This document shows positions 29,610-36,236 of a DNA stretch of 40,133 bases, piece by piece. The stretch is from JBBTQZ01 sp964489135 (GTDB lineage Bacteria > Patescibacteriota > Minisyncoccia > Phycocordibacterales > WO2-35-19): contig CAZAXK010000004.1 of assembly GCA_964489135.1 (NCBI GenBank), positions 1 to 40,133 on the forward strand, in the 5' to 3' direction. The notes beneath the pieces were generated by a model, which was not told where the DNA came from, ran no database searches, and saw only the letters and a program-made list of their open reading frames with translations. The position numbers and the translations under genes are program-made. How positions within the stretch are numbered: position 1 is the stretch's first letter; every line of letters begins with the position of its first letter.

Positions 29610-30518
29610 ATGCAAAAACCTAAAATCATTGTAATACTAGGGCCGACATCTAGCGGTAAAAGCGACTTGGCGGTAAAGCTCGCTCAAAAGTTTAACGGGG
29701 AAGTAATATCCGCTGACTCTAGGCAAGTATACAAGGGTCTCAATATTGGCACGGGCAAGATCACCAAAAAGGAAATGAAGGGGGTGAAGCATCATCTGCT
29801 CGATATCGCGAACCCACGCAAAAAATTTACCGTTTCCGATTTTGTGAAAGCGACAAATTCGACGGTCGTCAAAATTGTCGCCAGAGGTAAAATACCTATT
29901 CTCTGCGGAGGTACTGCATTTTATATCGACGCTCTGCTCGGCGATAGGCAGATCCCCGAGGTTCCGATAAATGAAAAGTTGCGGGCAAAGCTTGAAAGGA
30001 AAAGTGTCGAGGAACTTTTCGCTATACTTTCTGACCTCGATCCAGAGAGAGCTAAAAGCATCGATAGGCAAAATCCTAGGCGATTGGTGCGAGCTATTGA
30101 AATATGCAAAGCACTAGGAAGTGTCCCAAAACAAATCGCAAGTTCACAATCAGACTTTCGAAACAAATTCGAAATTCTCAAAATCGGAACTAAAATCGAC
30201 GAGGCGGAATTAAGAAATCGGATTAACAAAAGATTAGAAAAGAGACTCAAACAAGGAATGATCGCCGAAGCCAAAGGGCTTCATGCGCGAGGACTCACCT
30301 ATAAACGGATGCGTGAGCTAGGACTAGAGTACGGGGCTCTGGCTGATCTGCTAGAAAACAAAATAACCAAAGAGGAGATGGTCGCAAGATTGCAGAAAGA
30401 GATCTGGCACTACGCCAAGCGCCAGATGACTTGGTGGAAAAAAGACCAAGAAATTCTCTGGATCAAACCATCCCCCACCATCGCTTCCCAAATAATTAAA
30501 GAGTTTTTGCGAAGCTAA
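29610..30518 (+). CDS. miaA: tRNA dimethylallyltransferase MiaA
   Basis: Adds dimethylallyl to A37 of tRNAs that read UNN codons. The 302-residue product carries the P-loop IVILGPTSSGKSDLAVKLA, the tRNA/active-site motif VISADSRQVYKGLNIGTGK, HHLLDIANP, PILCGGTAFYIDALL, RRLVRAIEI and AKRQMTWWKK. Residues about 81-92 (KATNSTVVKIVA), in a surface helix region before GKIPILCGG, are encoded by palindrome copy 3. Length and motif spacing here match E. coli MiaA, so the palindrome has not lengthened the protein. It is transcribed divergently from tRNA-Leu/parB. Confidence 0.96.
   Translation: MQKPKIIVILGPTSSGKSDLAVKLAQKFNGEVISADSRQVYKGLNIGTGKITKKEMKGVKHHLLDIANPRKKFTVSDFVKATNSTVVKIVARGKIPILCGGTAFYIDALLGDRQIPEVPINEKLRAKLERKSVEELFAILSDLDPERAKSIDRQNPRRLVRAIEICKALGSVPKQIASSQSDFRNKFEILKIGTKIDEAELRNRINKRLEKRLKQGMIAEAKGLHARGLTYKRMRELGLEYGALADLLENKITKEEMVARLQKEIWHYAKRQMTWWKKDQEILWIKPSPTIASQIIKEFLRS
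29850..29881. repeat. Palindrome copy 3, inside miaA
   Basis: 32 bases (GCGACAAATTCGACGG then TCGTCAAAATTGTCGC) identical to palindrome copy 2 at 27 of 32 positions. 13 of 16 pairs are still complementary. It is embedded in frame in miaA. Confidence 0.85.
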
Positions 30519-30523
30519 CGAGA

Positions 30524-30542
30524 GCGGGCCCACGAGGATTCG
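30524..30542. repeat. Duplicated 3' end of tRNA-Trp
   Basis: GCGGGCCCACGAGGATTCG is identical to 30,677-30,695, the acceptor/T-arm end of tRNA-Trp. It lies 135 bases beyond the tRNA 3' end. No integrase or mobile-element gene lies between. Confidence 0.8.
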
Positions 30543-30624
30543 GTCACGCATAATTTTCTGCTGAAAATTTGCTCGACCCCGGCTCGGCCCGTCGGCCTCC
30601 GCCTTTCTCATCCTCGTCAAACCA

Positions 30625-30679
30625 CGCAATGATGCTTCGCGCAAATAGCTATTCAAAGCTATTTTTGCGAATCATTGCG
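30625..30679 (-). terminator. Long hairpin abutting the 3' end of tRNA-Trp
   Basis: CGCAATGAT (30,625-30,633) pairs with ATCATTGCG (30,671-30,679). An inner CGCAAATAGCT pairs with AGCTATTTTTGCG with a 2-base offset. The apex on the minus strand is GCTTTGAATAGC, also found in the hairpin after tRNA-Asn. It probably ends the tRNA-Trp transcript or guides its processing, but it could be a repeat. Confidence 0.6.
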
Positions 30680-30748
30680 GGCCCACGAGGATTCGAACCC
30701 CGGTCGCTCCTTTTGGAGAGGAGAATTCTACCACTGAACTATAGGCCC
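30678..30748 (-). tRNA. tRNA-Trp (anticodon CCA)
   Basis: 71-base cloverleaf on the minus strand: acceptor GGGCCTA/TGGGCCC, D-stem GTTC/GAAT, anticodon stem CTCCT/AGGAG with loop CTCCAAA, T-arm CGGGG-TTCGAAT-CCTCG, discriminator G, no encoded CCA. The CCA anticodon reads only UGG, in line with UGA being a stop in the genes here. Confidence 0.93.
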
Positions 30749-30782
30749 AATACGTAAAATATACACAAAAAAAATAGAATTG

Positions 30783-30863
30783 TCCTGTAAGCGAGCCTTG
30801 CGAGACTCGACGGAGCGAGCACGAGGAATTTTCTAGCAAGAAAATATCCGTGCGAGCGACAGG
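30783..30863. repeat. Imperfect palindromic repeat downstream of rpmG, shared with dus
   Basis: TCCTGT...ACAGGA outer arms enclose GCGAGCCTTGCGAGACTCG, a GAGCGAGCACGAGG/CCGTGCGAGCG pairing and ATTTTCT-AGCA-AGAAAAT. 31 bases (30,823-30,853) are identical to dus. Downstream of rpmG it could also act as its terminator. Confidence 0.8.
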
Positions 30864-30869
30864 ATAATT

Positions 30870-31025
30870 CTATTTTTTTGCTTCCTTAAACACCACTCGC
30901 TTGCGGAGCTTTTTGGAATACTTCTTGAGCTCGATTTTGCGCTCTACTTTGCGCTTATTCTTGCGTGTAAAATACACCTCGCCGGTGCCTTTATGAACCA
31001 ATCTGATAAGTTGATCTTGGGACAT
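30870..31025 (-). CDS. rpmG: 50S ribosomal protein L33 (bL33)
   Basis: 51 residues from ATG 31,025: MSQDQLIRLVHKGTGEVYFT then RKNKRKVERKIELKKYSKKL. It fits the bL33 pattern 'Y.T.KNKR....ieLkKY.p...k.v...E'. The zinc-binding cysteines of some L33 forms are absent. An upstream in-frame start adds 13 residues but lies in the leader after a good promoter (TTGCAC at 31,070-31,075, 17 bases, TATAAA at 31,047-31,052). It is monocistronic. Confidence 0.92.
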   Translation of the reverse strand: MSQDQLIRLVHKGTGEVYFTRKNKRKVERKIELKKYSKKLRKRVVFKEAKK

Positions 31026-31046
31026 GATTTTGAAATTAACCCCATA

Positions 31047-31075
31047 TTTATAGCACACAAGCAAAAATGGTGCAA
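31047..31075 (-). promoter_or_regulatory. Promoter of rpmG
   Basis: TTGCAC, 17 bases, TATAAA with TGC extension on the minus strand. The leader is about 15 bases. Confidence 0.75.
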
Positions 31076-31078
31076 TAT

Positions 31079-31131
31079 CAAAAAAGTTACACCCGGAGGA
31101 TCTGGTGAGGGATTTACCAGACCCTTCCGGG
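31079..31131 (-). terminator. Terminator of the murD-aminotransferase operon
   Basis: CCCGGA/TCCGGG outer stem with inner TCTGGT/ACCAGA (31,092-31,131), followed on the minus strand by TGTAACTTTTTT. Confidence 0.75.
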
Positions 31132-31170
31132 CGGAGCTACGACTCGGGGCCGACGAGGAGCTCACTTTTA

Positions 31171-32004
31171 CTATAACATAATTTCCTGTTGGAAGGCAAG
31201 GGTGAGCTTTTTGGTCACTTCTCCCACCTTCCCGCCCCCGACCACTTCCCCATCAATATTTACGATCGGCACAATATCCTTGAAGGACGAGGTGATAAAT
31301 ATTTCATCAGCTGTTCTGATCTCATCTTCAGCCACTCGCCTGTGCTCTACGGGACAGCCGAGTTTTTCTGCAAGCTCAAGTACTACTTTGAGCGTTATCC
31401 CGCCGAGCACCTCCTCAGCCGGCGTGATTATGCTTCCGTCTTTGACCAAACAAATATTGCTCGTCGCACATTCAAAGATCTCTCCGTCATAGGTATAAAG
31501 TATCTCGACCGCCTTTTCTTCTTTGCGCCAGTTCTGTAGTTTGACTGCCGTAATATAGTTTATGGTCTTGTGCTCGGGCATCTCGCGTTTGTAGCGATAT
31601 GTTAAGAGCTTTGCTCCATCCGTGTAATATTCTTCGGGCAATGGTTCCCACTTGTCGGCTGTAATATAGAAGGTTGGGTTATCAAAGTCATACTCTATGC
31701 CACCAAGAGTCGGGCCACCAGTGAGAATCATCCGTACATTAGCACGCTCGGTGAATCCTGATTTCTCGACGATTTCTTTAATCTTCTTTCGGCAACTATC
31801 TTCAGTAATGGGGACATTGAGACCAAGCGTATGCGCACCACTCAGGAATCTCGCGAAGTGGTCGGCAAAACGGAACGGCTCACCGCCGATCGTCGCAAGA
31901 CCGTCATAAATACCGTACCCGCGCATGAGCCCGATATCCTCTACCCCGACTTTGGCTTCAGAGATCGGCATGATCTCCCCGTTCAAAAAGCAGTATTTTG
32001 TCAT
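31171..32004 (-). CDS. Class IV (fold type IV) PLP aminotransferase, possibly D-amino acid aminotransferase
   Basis: 277 residues of the IlvE/DAT/PabC fold: FLNGEIMPISEAKVGVEDIGLMRGYGIYDGL at the start, the PLP lysine probably in NYITAVKLQN, EILYTYDGEIFECATSNICLVKDG, and GGITLKVVLELAEKLG. Family motifs do not separate branched-chain, D-alanine and aminodeoxychorismate activities reliably. Its ATG overlaps the murD stop by 4 bases (ATGA). No branched-chain biosynthesis genes are present. Production of D-glutamate from a D-amino acid, the substrate of MurD, is therefore the most sensible role, but this is inference. Confidence 0.88.
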   Translation of the reverse strand: MTKYCFLNGEIMPISEAKVGVEDIGLMRGYGIYDGLATIGGEPFRFADHFARFLSGAHTLGLNVPITEDSCRKKIKEIVEKSGFTERANVRMILTGGPTLGGIEYDFDNPTFYITADKWEPLPEEYYTDGAKLLTYRYKREMPEHKTINYITAVKLQNWRKEEKAVEILYTYDGEIFECATSNICLVKDGSIITPAEEVLGGITLKVVLELAEKLGCPVEHRRVAEDEIRTADEIFITSSFKDIVPIVNIDGEVVGGGKVGEVTKKLTLAFQQEIML

Positions 32005-33347
32005 GATAATATTTTGTTAACAATAAGATTGAACTGCTCACCACGATCAAACTCGTTCTTAAACTTCTCAAAACTTTTGGCCCCTGGCGAGAATAAGATT
32101 ACGTTCTTAGTACTACCCGATTCTCTAGCTTTGGCGACTGCCTCTGCCATACACTCTTCCAAAGTATCGTGTTCGTTGTAGCTATCGAAGCTGAGCTCTT
32201 TCTTCATCTTTTCGGTCGCACTTCCGGCAATCAAAATCAGATTTTCCGGTCTCACATATTTTCTGACGACATTCGCCCAAGCGCCGTATTCAAGATCGCG
32301 ATCAGTTCCGCCAGCGATCAAAACTAGGTTTGTATATTGTCGGAAACGCTCGACCGCTACCATCGTTCCCTCAGGCGAAGTCGCTGAGGTATCATTGTAT
32401 ATTTCTAAACCATCTCGATCATAGATTTTTTCCTGCCTAAACTTTATCTGAGTCAAAGAACTGATTCGCTCTTTTATTAGTGATTCATCTATCCCTAATA
32501 TTCTGGCGACCACGATACCAAAAAGTAGGTTCGTCAGATTGTGCTCACCCCAGTTGCGCGCAAATTCTTCTCCGTCCAAAAATTCATACTTATCTTCTTT
32601 GGAAACCAAGACTACTTGAGCTCTGGGGTTCTGCTTTAGAAAGAAGTCCGTCCATTCGTTTTCTTTGTTCAGGATCAAGAAGTCATTCTCGTTCTGAAAT
32701 TTGAAGATGTTTGATTTCGCCTTCGCATAGCCCTCCATGGTCTTGTGGCGATTGAGATGGTCGCGATAGAGGTTGGTGATTACGGCTATGTGTGGAGAAA
32801 GTTTGTAGCCCTCATCCTCCACATACTCACCCAAAAGCTCGAGCTGAAATGAGGGCATCTCAAGTACGAGATTTTCATCTTGGGCCGACTCTACCCCCGA
32901 ACCCAAAAATGGGTTCTCCGGCGAATTGCCTACAATGCGTGCCCACAATAGGTGCGCCGTCCAATTGGTCGTGGTGGTTTTGCCCCGAGTGCCAGTAATG
33001 CCGATCGTGTTCTCGCTTTTGCAGTTCTTGAAAAAGAGACTCAATTCGTTTTCTATTTTCTTCCCGTTCTCTCGAGCCAGTCGGACGAATTTGTTCTCAA
33101 CCGGCACATCAGGATTGACGACGATGATTTCGTTATGCAAGAAGTCTTCCTCCTTATGCTCACCTAAAACAAATTTGATGTTTGGAAAATCCTGAAGTTT
33201 TTTTAAAGATGGCTCCAAGAATTCTCGGCTTTTCATGTCGGTCACGGTAAGGTCTGCTCCCTGCTTTGCCAAAAATCTGGCGGTAGCTACTCCTCCGCCC
33301 AGAATTCCAAGCCCCATCAACAACACTTTTTTATCCTTAAGCTCCAT
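32001..33347 (-). CDS. murD: UDP-N-acetylmuramoyl-L-alanine--D-glutamate ligase MurD
   Basis: Adds D-Glu to the muropeptide precursor using ATP. The 448-residue product has an N-terminal Rossmann part (KKVLLMGLGILGGGVATARFLAKQG), the Mur ligase P-loop IGITGTRGKTTTT, ITNLYRDHLNRHKTMEGYAKAK and the C-terminal domain with YNDTSATSPEGTMVAVERF and LIAGGTDRDLEY. The last two motifs distinguish MurD from MurC, E and F. It is 10 bases downstream of the HTH-MurA gene and overlaps the aminotransferase, so three genes form one operon. Confidence 0.95.
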   Translation of the reverse strand: MELKDKKVLLMGLGILGGGVATARFLAKQGADLTVTDMKSREFLEPSLKKLQDFPNIKFVLGEHKEEDFLHNEIIVVNPDVPVENKFVRLARENGKKIENELSLFFKNCKSENTIGITGTRGKTTTTNWTAHLLWARIVGNSPENPFLGSGVESAQDENLVLEMPSFQLELLGEYVEDEGYKLSPHIAVITNLYRDHLNRHKTMEGYAKAKSNIFKFQNENDFLILNKENEWTDFFLKQNPRAQVVLVSKEDKYEFLDGEEFARNWGEHNLTNLLFGIVVARILGIDESLIKERISSLTQIKFRQEKIYDRDGLEIYNDTSATSPEGTMVAVERFRQYTNLVLIAGGTDRDLEYGAWANVVRKYVRPENLILIAGSATEKMKKELSFDSYNEHDTLEECMAEAVAKARESGSTKNVILFSPGAKSFEKFKNEFDRGEQFNLIVNKILS

Positions 33348-33357
33348 GATTTACAAA

Positions 33358-34875
33358 TTATACACCGGTTATTTTCTCTATTCTCGCACCGATCGAGTTT
33401 AATCGTTCCACCACATCTTCATAACCGCGATTGATCGAGTAGACATTGCGTAGAATAGAAACACCCGACGCTTTGAGCATGGCAATAAGTATGATCATCG
33501 CTGGTCGCAGAGCCGGTGGGCAAACCAGCTGTGCTGGCTTGAGGCTGGTCGGGCCAGTCACAAAGACCCGATGTGGATCGGCCAGACTGATATTTGCCCC
33601 CAACCGATTGAGCTCGGTGAAGTATATGGCTCGATTCTCCCACATCCAGTCATGTATCAAAGTGGTGCCCTCGGCTTGAGTGGCGATCGGGACGAAGAAT
33701 GGCAGGTTGTCCGAATTGAGCCCTGGGTAAGGCAAAGGATGGATCTTGTCTTTGGAAGCGACGAACTTGGAGGGGAAAACGGTTATGTCGACGAGCTTGG
33801 TCTGCCCGTTTTCGGCCAAATACTCTTTGGACATTTTGTATTTTAGTCCCATGGTCTTGAGCTTCTGCATCTCCACGGCCAAAAAATCGATGGGGCACTT
33901 TTTTACCGTCAATTTGGAATTGGTAGTGATACCGGCCGATAAGAACATCATCGACTCGATCGGGTCCTCGCTATTGTGGTATTCGACGTCAGTATCGATC
34001 CGCCCGACACCATGGACTCGCAAGTTGGTCGTGCCGACACCTTCGATTTTGACCCCGAGTTTTTGCAAAAAGAAACACACCTCCTGAACCTGGTAATTGG
34101 GCGGGGCAAACCGAATCTCAGTTACCCCGGGCACCAAAGCAGCCATCATGATTGCATTCTCGGCTGCCGTGTCGCTCGCTTCGTACATTATTATATCGGC
34201 CGGTTTGAGCTTACCCACTGAAACCTCATAGCGATTGCCGGTCGTCTTGATCGACACACCTAAATCAGCAAACGCATGCCGGTGCGCCACGATCGTCCTC
34301 TCACCCATCTTGCAACCTCCCGAGTGAAGCAGAGCAAACTTGCCCAAATTGTGAACCATTGCCGGCAAGAGCATAAGACTCGAGCGGACGTTTGCCACGG
34401 ACGGGTGCAGTAATCCTTGCTTGTTGAATTTTTTTGGCGGAACAATCTCGAGCTTTTGTTTGTCGAGCCACCTGACCTTCACGCCGATTGCAGTGAGTAT
34501 CTCCATCATACGGTTAACCTCTTCGATGCGCGGTATACCAAGGAGGGTAGTCTTGCCCTGATTGAGTAACGAGGCGCACAAGAGACCCATCGCACCATTT
34601 TTGGAAGGATTGGTTGTAATAGAGCCCGAGAGCTTCCGACCACCCTCGATGCGAAAGTCGATTGAATCAGTAAGCGAGACGATCTTATGCTCAAGTGCAT
34701 CCCCGATCCGCAAAAGCTCGCTTGCCGTCAGGTTCTGCCGGCCCGCTTCGATGCGAGCAATCGTGCTTTGGGCGGTATTCAAGCGTAGGGCCAGCTCTTC
34801 TTGAGTAAGCAAGCGCTTTTCGCGCAACTTCTTTATAAACGCTCCGATCGCTTGTTGGTGGTCTGGTTTTTTCAT
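33358..34875 (-). CDS. murA: UDP-GlcNAc 1-carboxyvinyltransferase MurA fused to an N-terminal XRE helix-turn-helix
   Basis: First committed enzyme of peptidoglycan synthesis, transferring enolpyruvate from PEP to UDP-GlcNAc. The 505-residue product starts with a Cro/XRE HTH (about 10-65, FIKKLREKRLLTQEELALRL, IARIEAGRQNLTASELLRIG). The EPSP-synthase-fold enzyme follows (about 75-505). Catalytic features are kept: SKNGAM for the K22/N23 pair, GGCKMGERT with the PEP-binding Cys, PYPGLNSDNLPF for D305, and PPALRPAMI and INRGYEDVVERL near R397. Ordinary MurA is about 420 residues without a DNA-binding domain. The gene is divergent from murB across 37 bases holding an ATATCA-CATA-TGATAT inverted repeat. 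Autoregulation by the fused HTH is a testable inference. Confidence 0.93.
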   Translation of the reverse strand: MKKPDHQQAIGAFIKKLREKRLLTQEELALRLNTAQSTIARIEAGRQNLTASELLRIGDALEHKIVSLTDSIDFRIEGGRKLSGSITTNPSKNGAMGLLCASLLNQGKTTLLGIPRIEEVNRMMEILTAIGVKVRWLDKQKLEIVPPKKFNKQGLLHPSVANVRSSLMLLPAMVHNLGKFALLHSGGCKMGERTIVAHRHAFADLGVSIKTTGNRYEVSVGKLKPADIIMYEASDTAAENAIMMAALVPGVTEIRFAPPNYQVQEVCFFLQKLGVKIEGVGTTNLRVHGVGRIDTDVEYHNSEDPIESMMFLSAGITTNSKLTVKKCPIDFLAVEMQKLKTMGLKYKMSKEYLAENGQTKLVDITVFPSKFVASKDKIHPLPYPGLNSDNLPFFVPIATQAEGTTLIHDWMWENRAIYFTELNRLGANISLADPHRVFVTGPTSLKPAQLVCPPALRPAMIILIAMLKASGVSILRNVYSINRGYEDVVERLNSIGARIEKITGV

Positions 34876-34884
34876 CGATACAAT

Positions 34885-34903
34885 ATATCACATATGATAT
34901 AAT
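34885..34903. promoter_or_regulatory. Divergent murA/murB promoter with operator-like inverted repeat
   Basis: ATATCA-CATA-TGATAT (34,885-34,900) overlaps the extended -10 of murB (TGATATAAT, 34,895-34,903) and, on the other strand, a TATATT -10-like box for HTH-murA. The -10 boxes lie close to both ATGs (34,913 and 34,875). A protein bound here would block both genes. Confidence 0.65.
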
Positions 34904-34912
34904 ATTGGCATT

Positions 34913-35905
34913 ATGCGTGTGGAAAGAAACCAGCTTGTGCCCAATTCCTTCGGTCTGCGATCCGTCGCCCCCCTTCTTGTCCACCTCGAGAAGAAAGCCG
35001 ATATTCCCCAATCCCTTGAGCTCGCGCGTGAGAACGGCTTACCACTCTTGGTCCTCGGCTCGGGCACCAACGTTATACCGAGCGAACGATTGGAAGCAGT
35101 GGTAGCGCTGACCGAGGAGCGAAATATAGTAAGACGAGGAGAATTCTTAGAAGTGCAGGCCGGCGAGGATTGGGACCGAGTCGTAGAGTTTGCGGTAGAG
35201 CAAAACCTGACTGGACTCGAAGCGCTTTCTCTTATACCAGGCAAGGCCGGCTCGGCTCCGATACAAAACATCGGTGCTTACAGTAGTGAACTTGCAGATA
35301 ACTTGATATCGGTCGAATGCTATGACACAAAGGTTGGAGAATTCATCAAAATGAGCAAGACCGACTGCGCCTTCGGCTACCGCGACAGTATTTTCAAACG
35401 TGAGCCCCAGCGTTTCATCGTGGCTTCCCTTCTTTTCAAACTTTCAGAAACAGAACCGGTAATGCCGGATTACAAAGATGTCTTGAGGTATTTTGCCGAA
35501 AGGGAAAATAATTCTCCAACCTTAAAACAGATCCGCGAAGCTATTATCAAGATACGGCAGGGCAAGTTGCCCGACTATAAAGAATTACCAAATTGCGGAT
35601 CCTTCTTCAAAAATCCGATTATCGAAAACGACTTAGCTACAAAATTAAAATCAGAATTTCCCGACTTACCCGCCTTCCCCGCCGGATCCAAAACCAAGAT
35701 CCCCGCTGGTTACCTGCTCGACCAAGCGGGACTAAAAGGCAAAACAATAAACAACATTGGAGTTTATGAGCGCAACGCTTTGGTACTAACGAACCCCAAC
35801 CATGCTTCTTTCGCCGACCTCTTATCTGCAAAAGATCAAATCATCGATATCATTTTCCAAAAATTCGGTATCACTCTCGAACCGGAAGTAAATATTATTG
35901 AGTAA
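34913..35905 (+). CDS. murB: UDP-N-acetylenolpyruvoylglucosamine reductase MurB
   Basis: FAD enzyme that reduces the MurA product to UDP-MurNAc. The 330-residue product shows the FAD-binding part (LLVLGSGTNVIPSE, WDRVVEFAVEQNLTGLEALSLIPGKAGSAPIQNIGAY), then FGYRDSIFK and the C-terminal substrate domain with LPNCGSFFKNP (the GSFFKNP catalytic serine motif) and IPAGYLLDQAGLKGK. This is type I MurB. It has its own extended -10 promoter 9 bases upstream of the ATG, shared in control with HTH-murA. Confidence 0.96.
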   Translation: MRVERNQLVPNSFGLRSVAPLLVHLEKKADIPQSLELARENGLPLLVLGSGTNVIPSERLEAVVALTEERNIVRRGEFLEVQAGEDWDRVVEFAVEQNLTGLEALSLIPGKAGSAPIQNIGAYSSELADNLISVECYDTKVGEFIKMSKTDCAFGYRDSIFKREPQRFIVASLLFKLSETEPVMPDYKDVLRYFAERENNSPTLKQIREAIIKIRQGKLPDYKELPNCGSFFKNPIIENDLATKLKSEFPDLPAFPAGSKTKIPAGYLLDQAGLKGKTINNIGVYERNALVLTNPNHASFADLLSAKDQIIDIIFQKFGITLEPEVNIIE

Positions 35906-35918
35906 ATTTTATATATAG

Positions 35919-35945
35919 AAAAAGGGAGCTCTCCGCCGAGCCCCC
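35919..35945 (-). terminator. Terminator of the 36,188 gene, possibly bidirectional
   Basis: GGGGGCTC-GGCGGA-GAGCTCCC with one mismatch (35,924-35,945), followed on the minus strand by TTTTTC. It also lies 18 bases after the murB stop. Confidence 0.78.
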
Positions 35946-35954
35946 ACCAATGCC

Positions 35955-36188
35955 TCAAACATCGAGACCGAATTCGCTCCGGAGAAACGCAATACCCTCC
36001 TGCTCTCCCGAGCAAAAAACCACAGTTTTTTCGCGGACGATCGCGCCCGCGATCACACCGGAGAAAAGTCCCTGAAAAGCCAGAAACACTTCGTCTGAGA
36101 AAAGAAGATCCTCCCGACAATTCAGGGGTTCTCCGTAGATGTTATGCCTAGAGACCGGATGGTCTCCAGGGTAGCAAAGTCCGGTCAT
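35955..36188 (-). CDS. Small soluble orphan protein (77 residues), unknown function
   Basis: Product from ATG 36,188: MTGLCYPGDHPVSRHNIYGE, then PLNCREDLLFSDEVFLAFQG, LFSGVIAGAIVREKTVVFCS and GEQEGIAFLRSEFGLDV. Three cysteines, no signal peptide. AGGAGG stands 5 bases before the ATG, and a promoter and terminator enclose the gene, so it is a complete independent unit. A GTG two codons upstream is also possible but lies too close to AGGAGG. Its promoter overlaps that of the divergent murC. No family recognised. Confidence 0.7.
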   Translation of the reverse strand: MTGLCYPGDHPVSRHNIYGEPLNCREDLLFSDEVFLAFQGLFSGVIAGAIVREKTVVFCSGEQEGIAFLRSEFGLDV

Positions 36189-36205
36189 GGACACCTCCTT
36201 TTTAT

Positions 36206-36234
36206 TTTATACCATATATGAGATAATTTGTTAA
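36206..36234 (-). promoter_or_regulatory. Promoter of the 36,188 gene, overlapping the murC promoter
   Basis: TTAACA (36,229-36,234), 17 bases, TATAAA (36,206-36,211) on the minus strand. On the plus strand TGAGATAAT (36,219-36,227) is an extended -10 for murC. The two polymerases cannot occupy this stretch together. Confidence 0.72.
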
Positions 36235-36236
36235 CT

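Noticed and set aside
31092..31131. CCCGGAGG...CCTTCCGGG palindrome as another copy of the cassette palindrome
   Set aside because: No shared core sequence. It is followed by a T-run and sits at an operon end, so it is better explained as a terminator.
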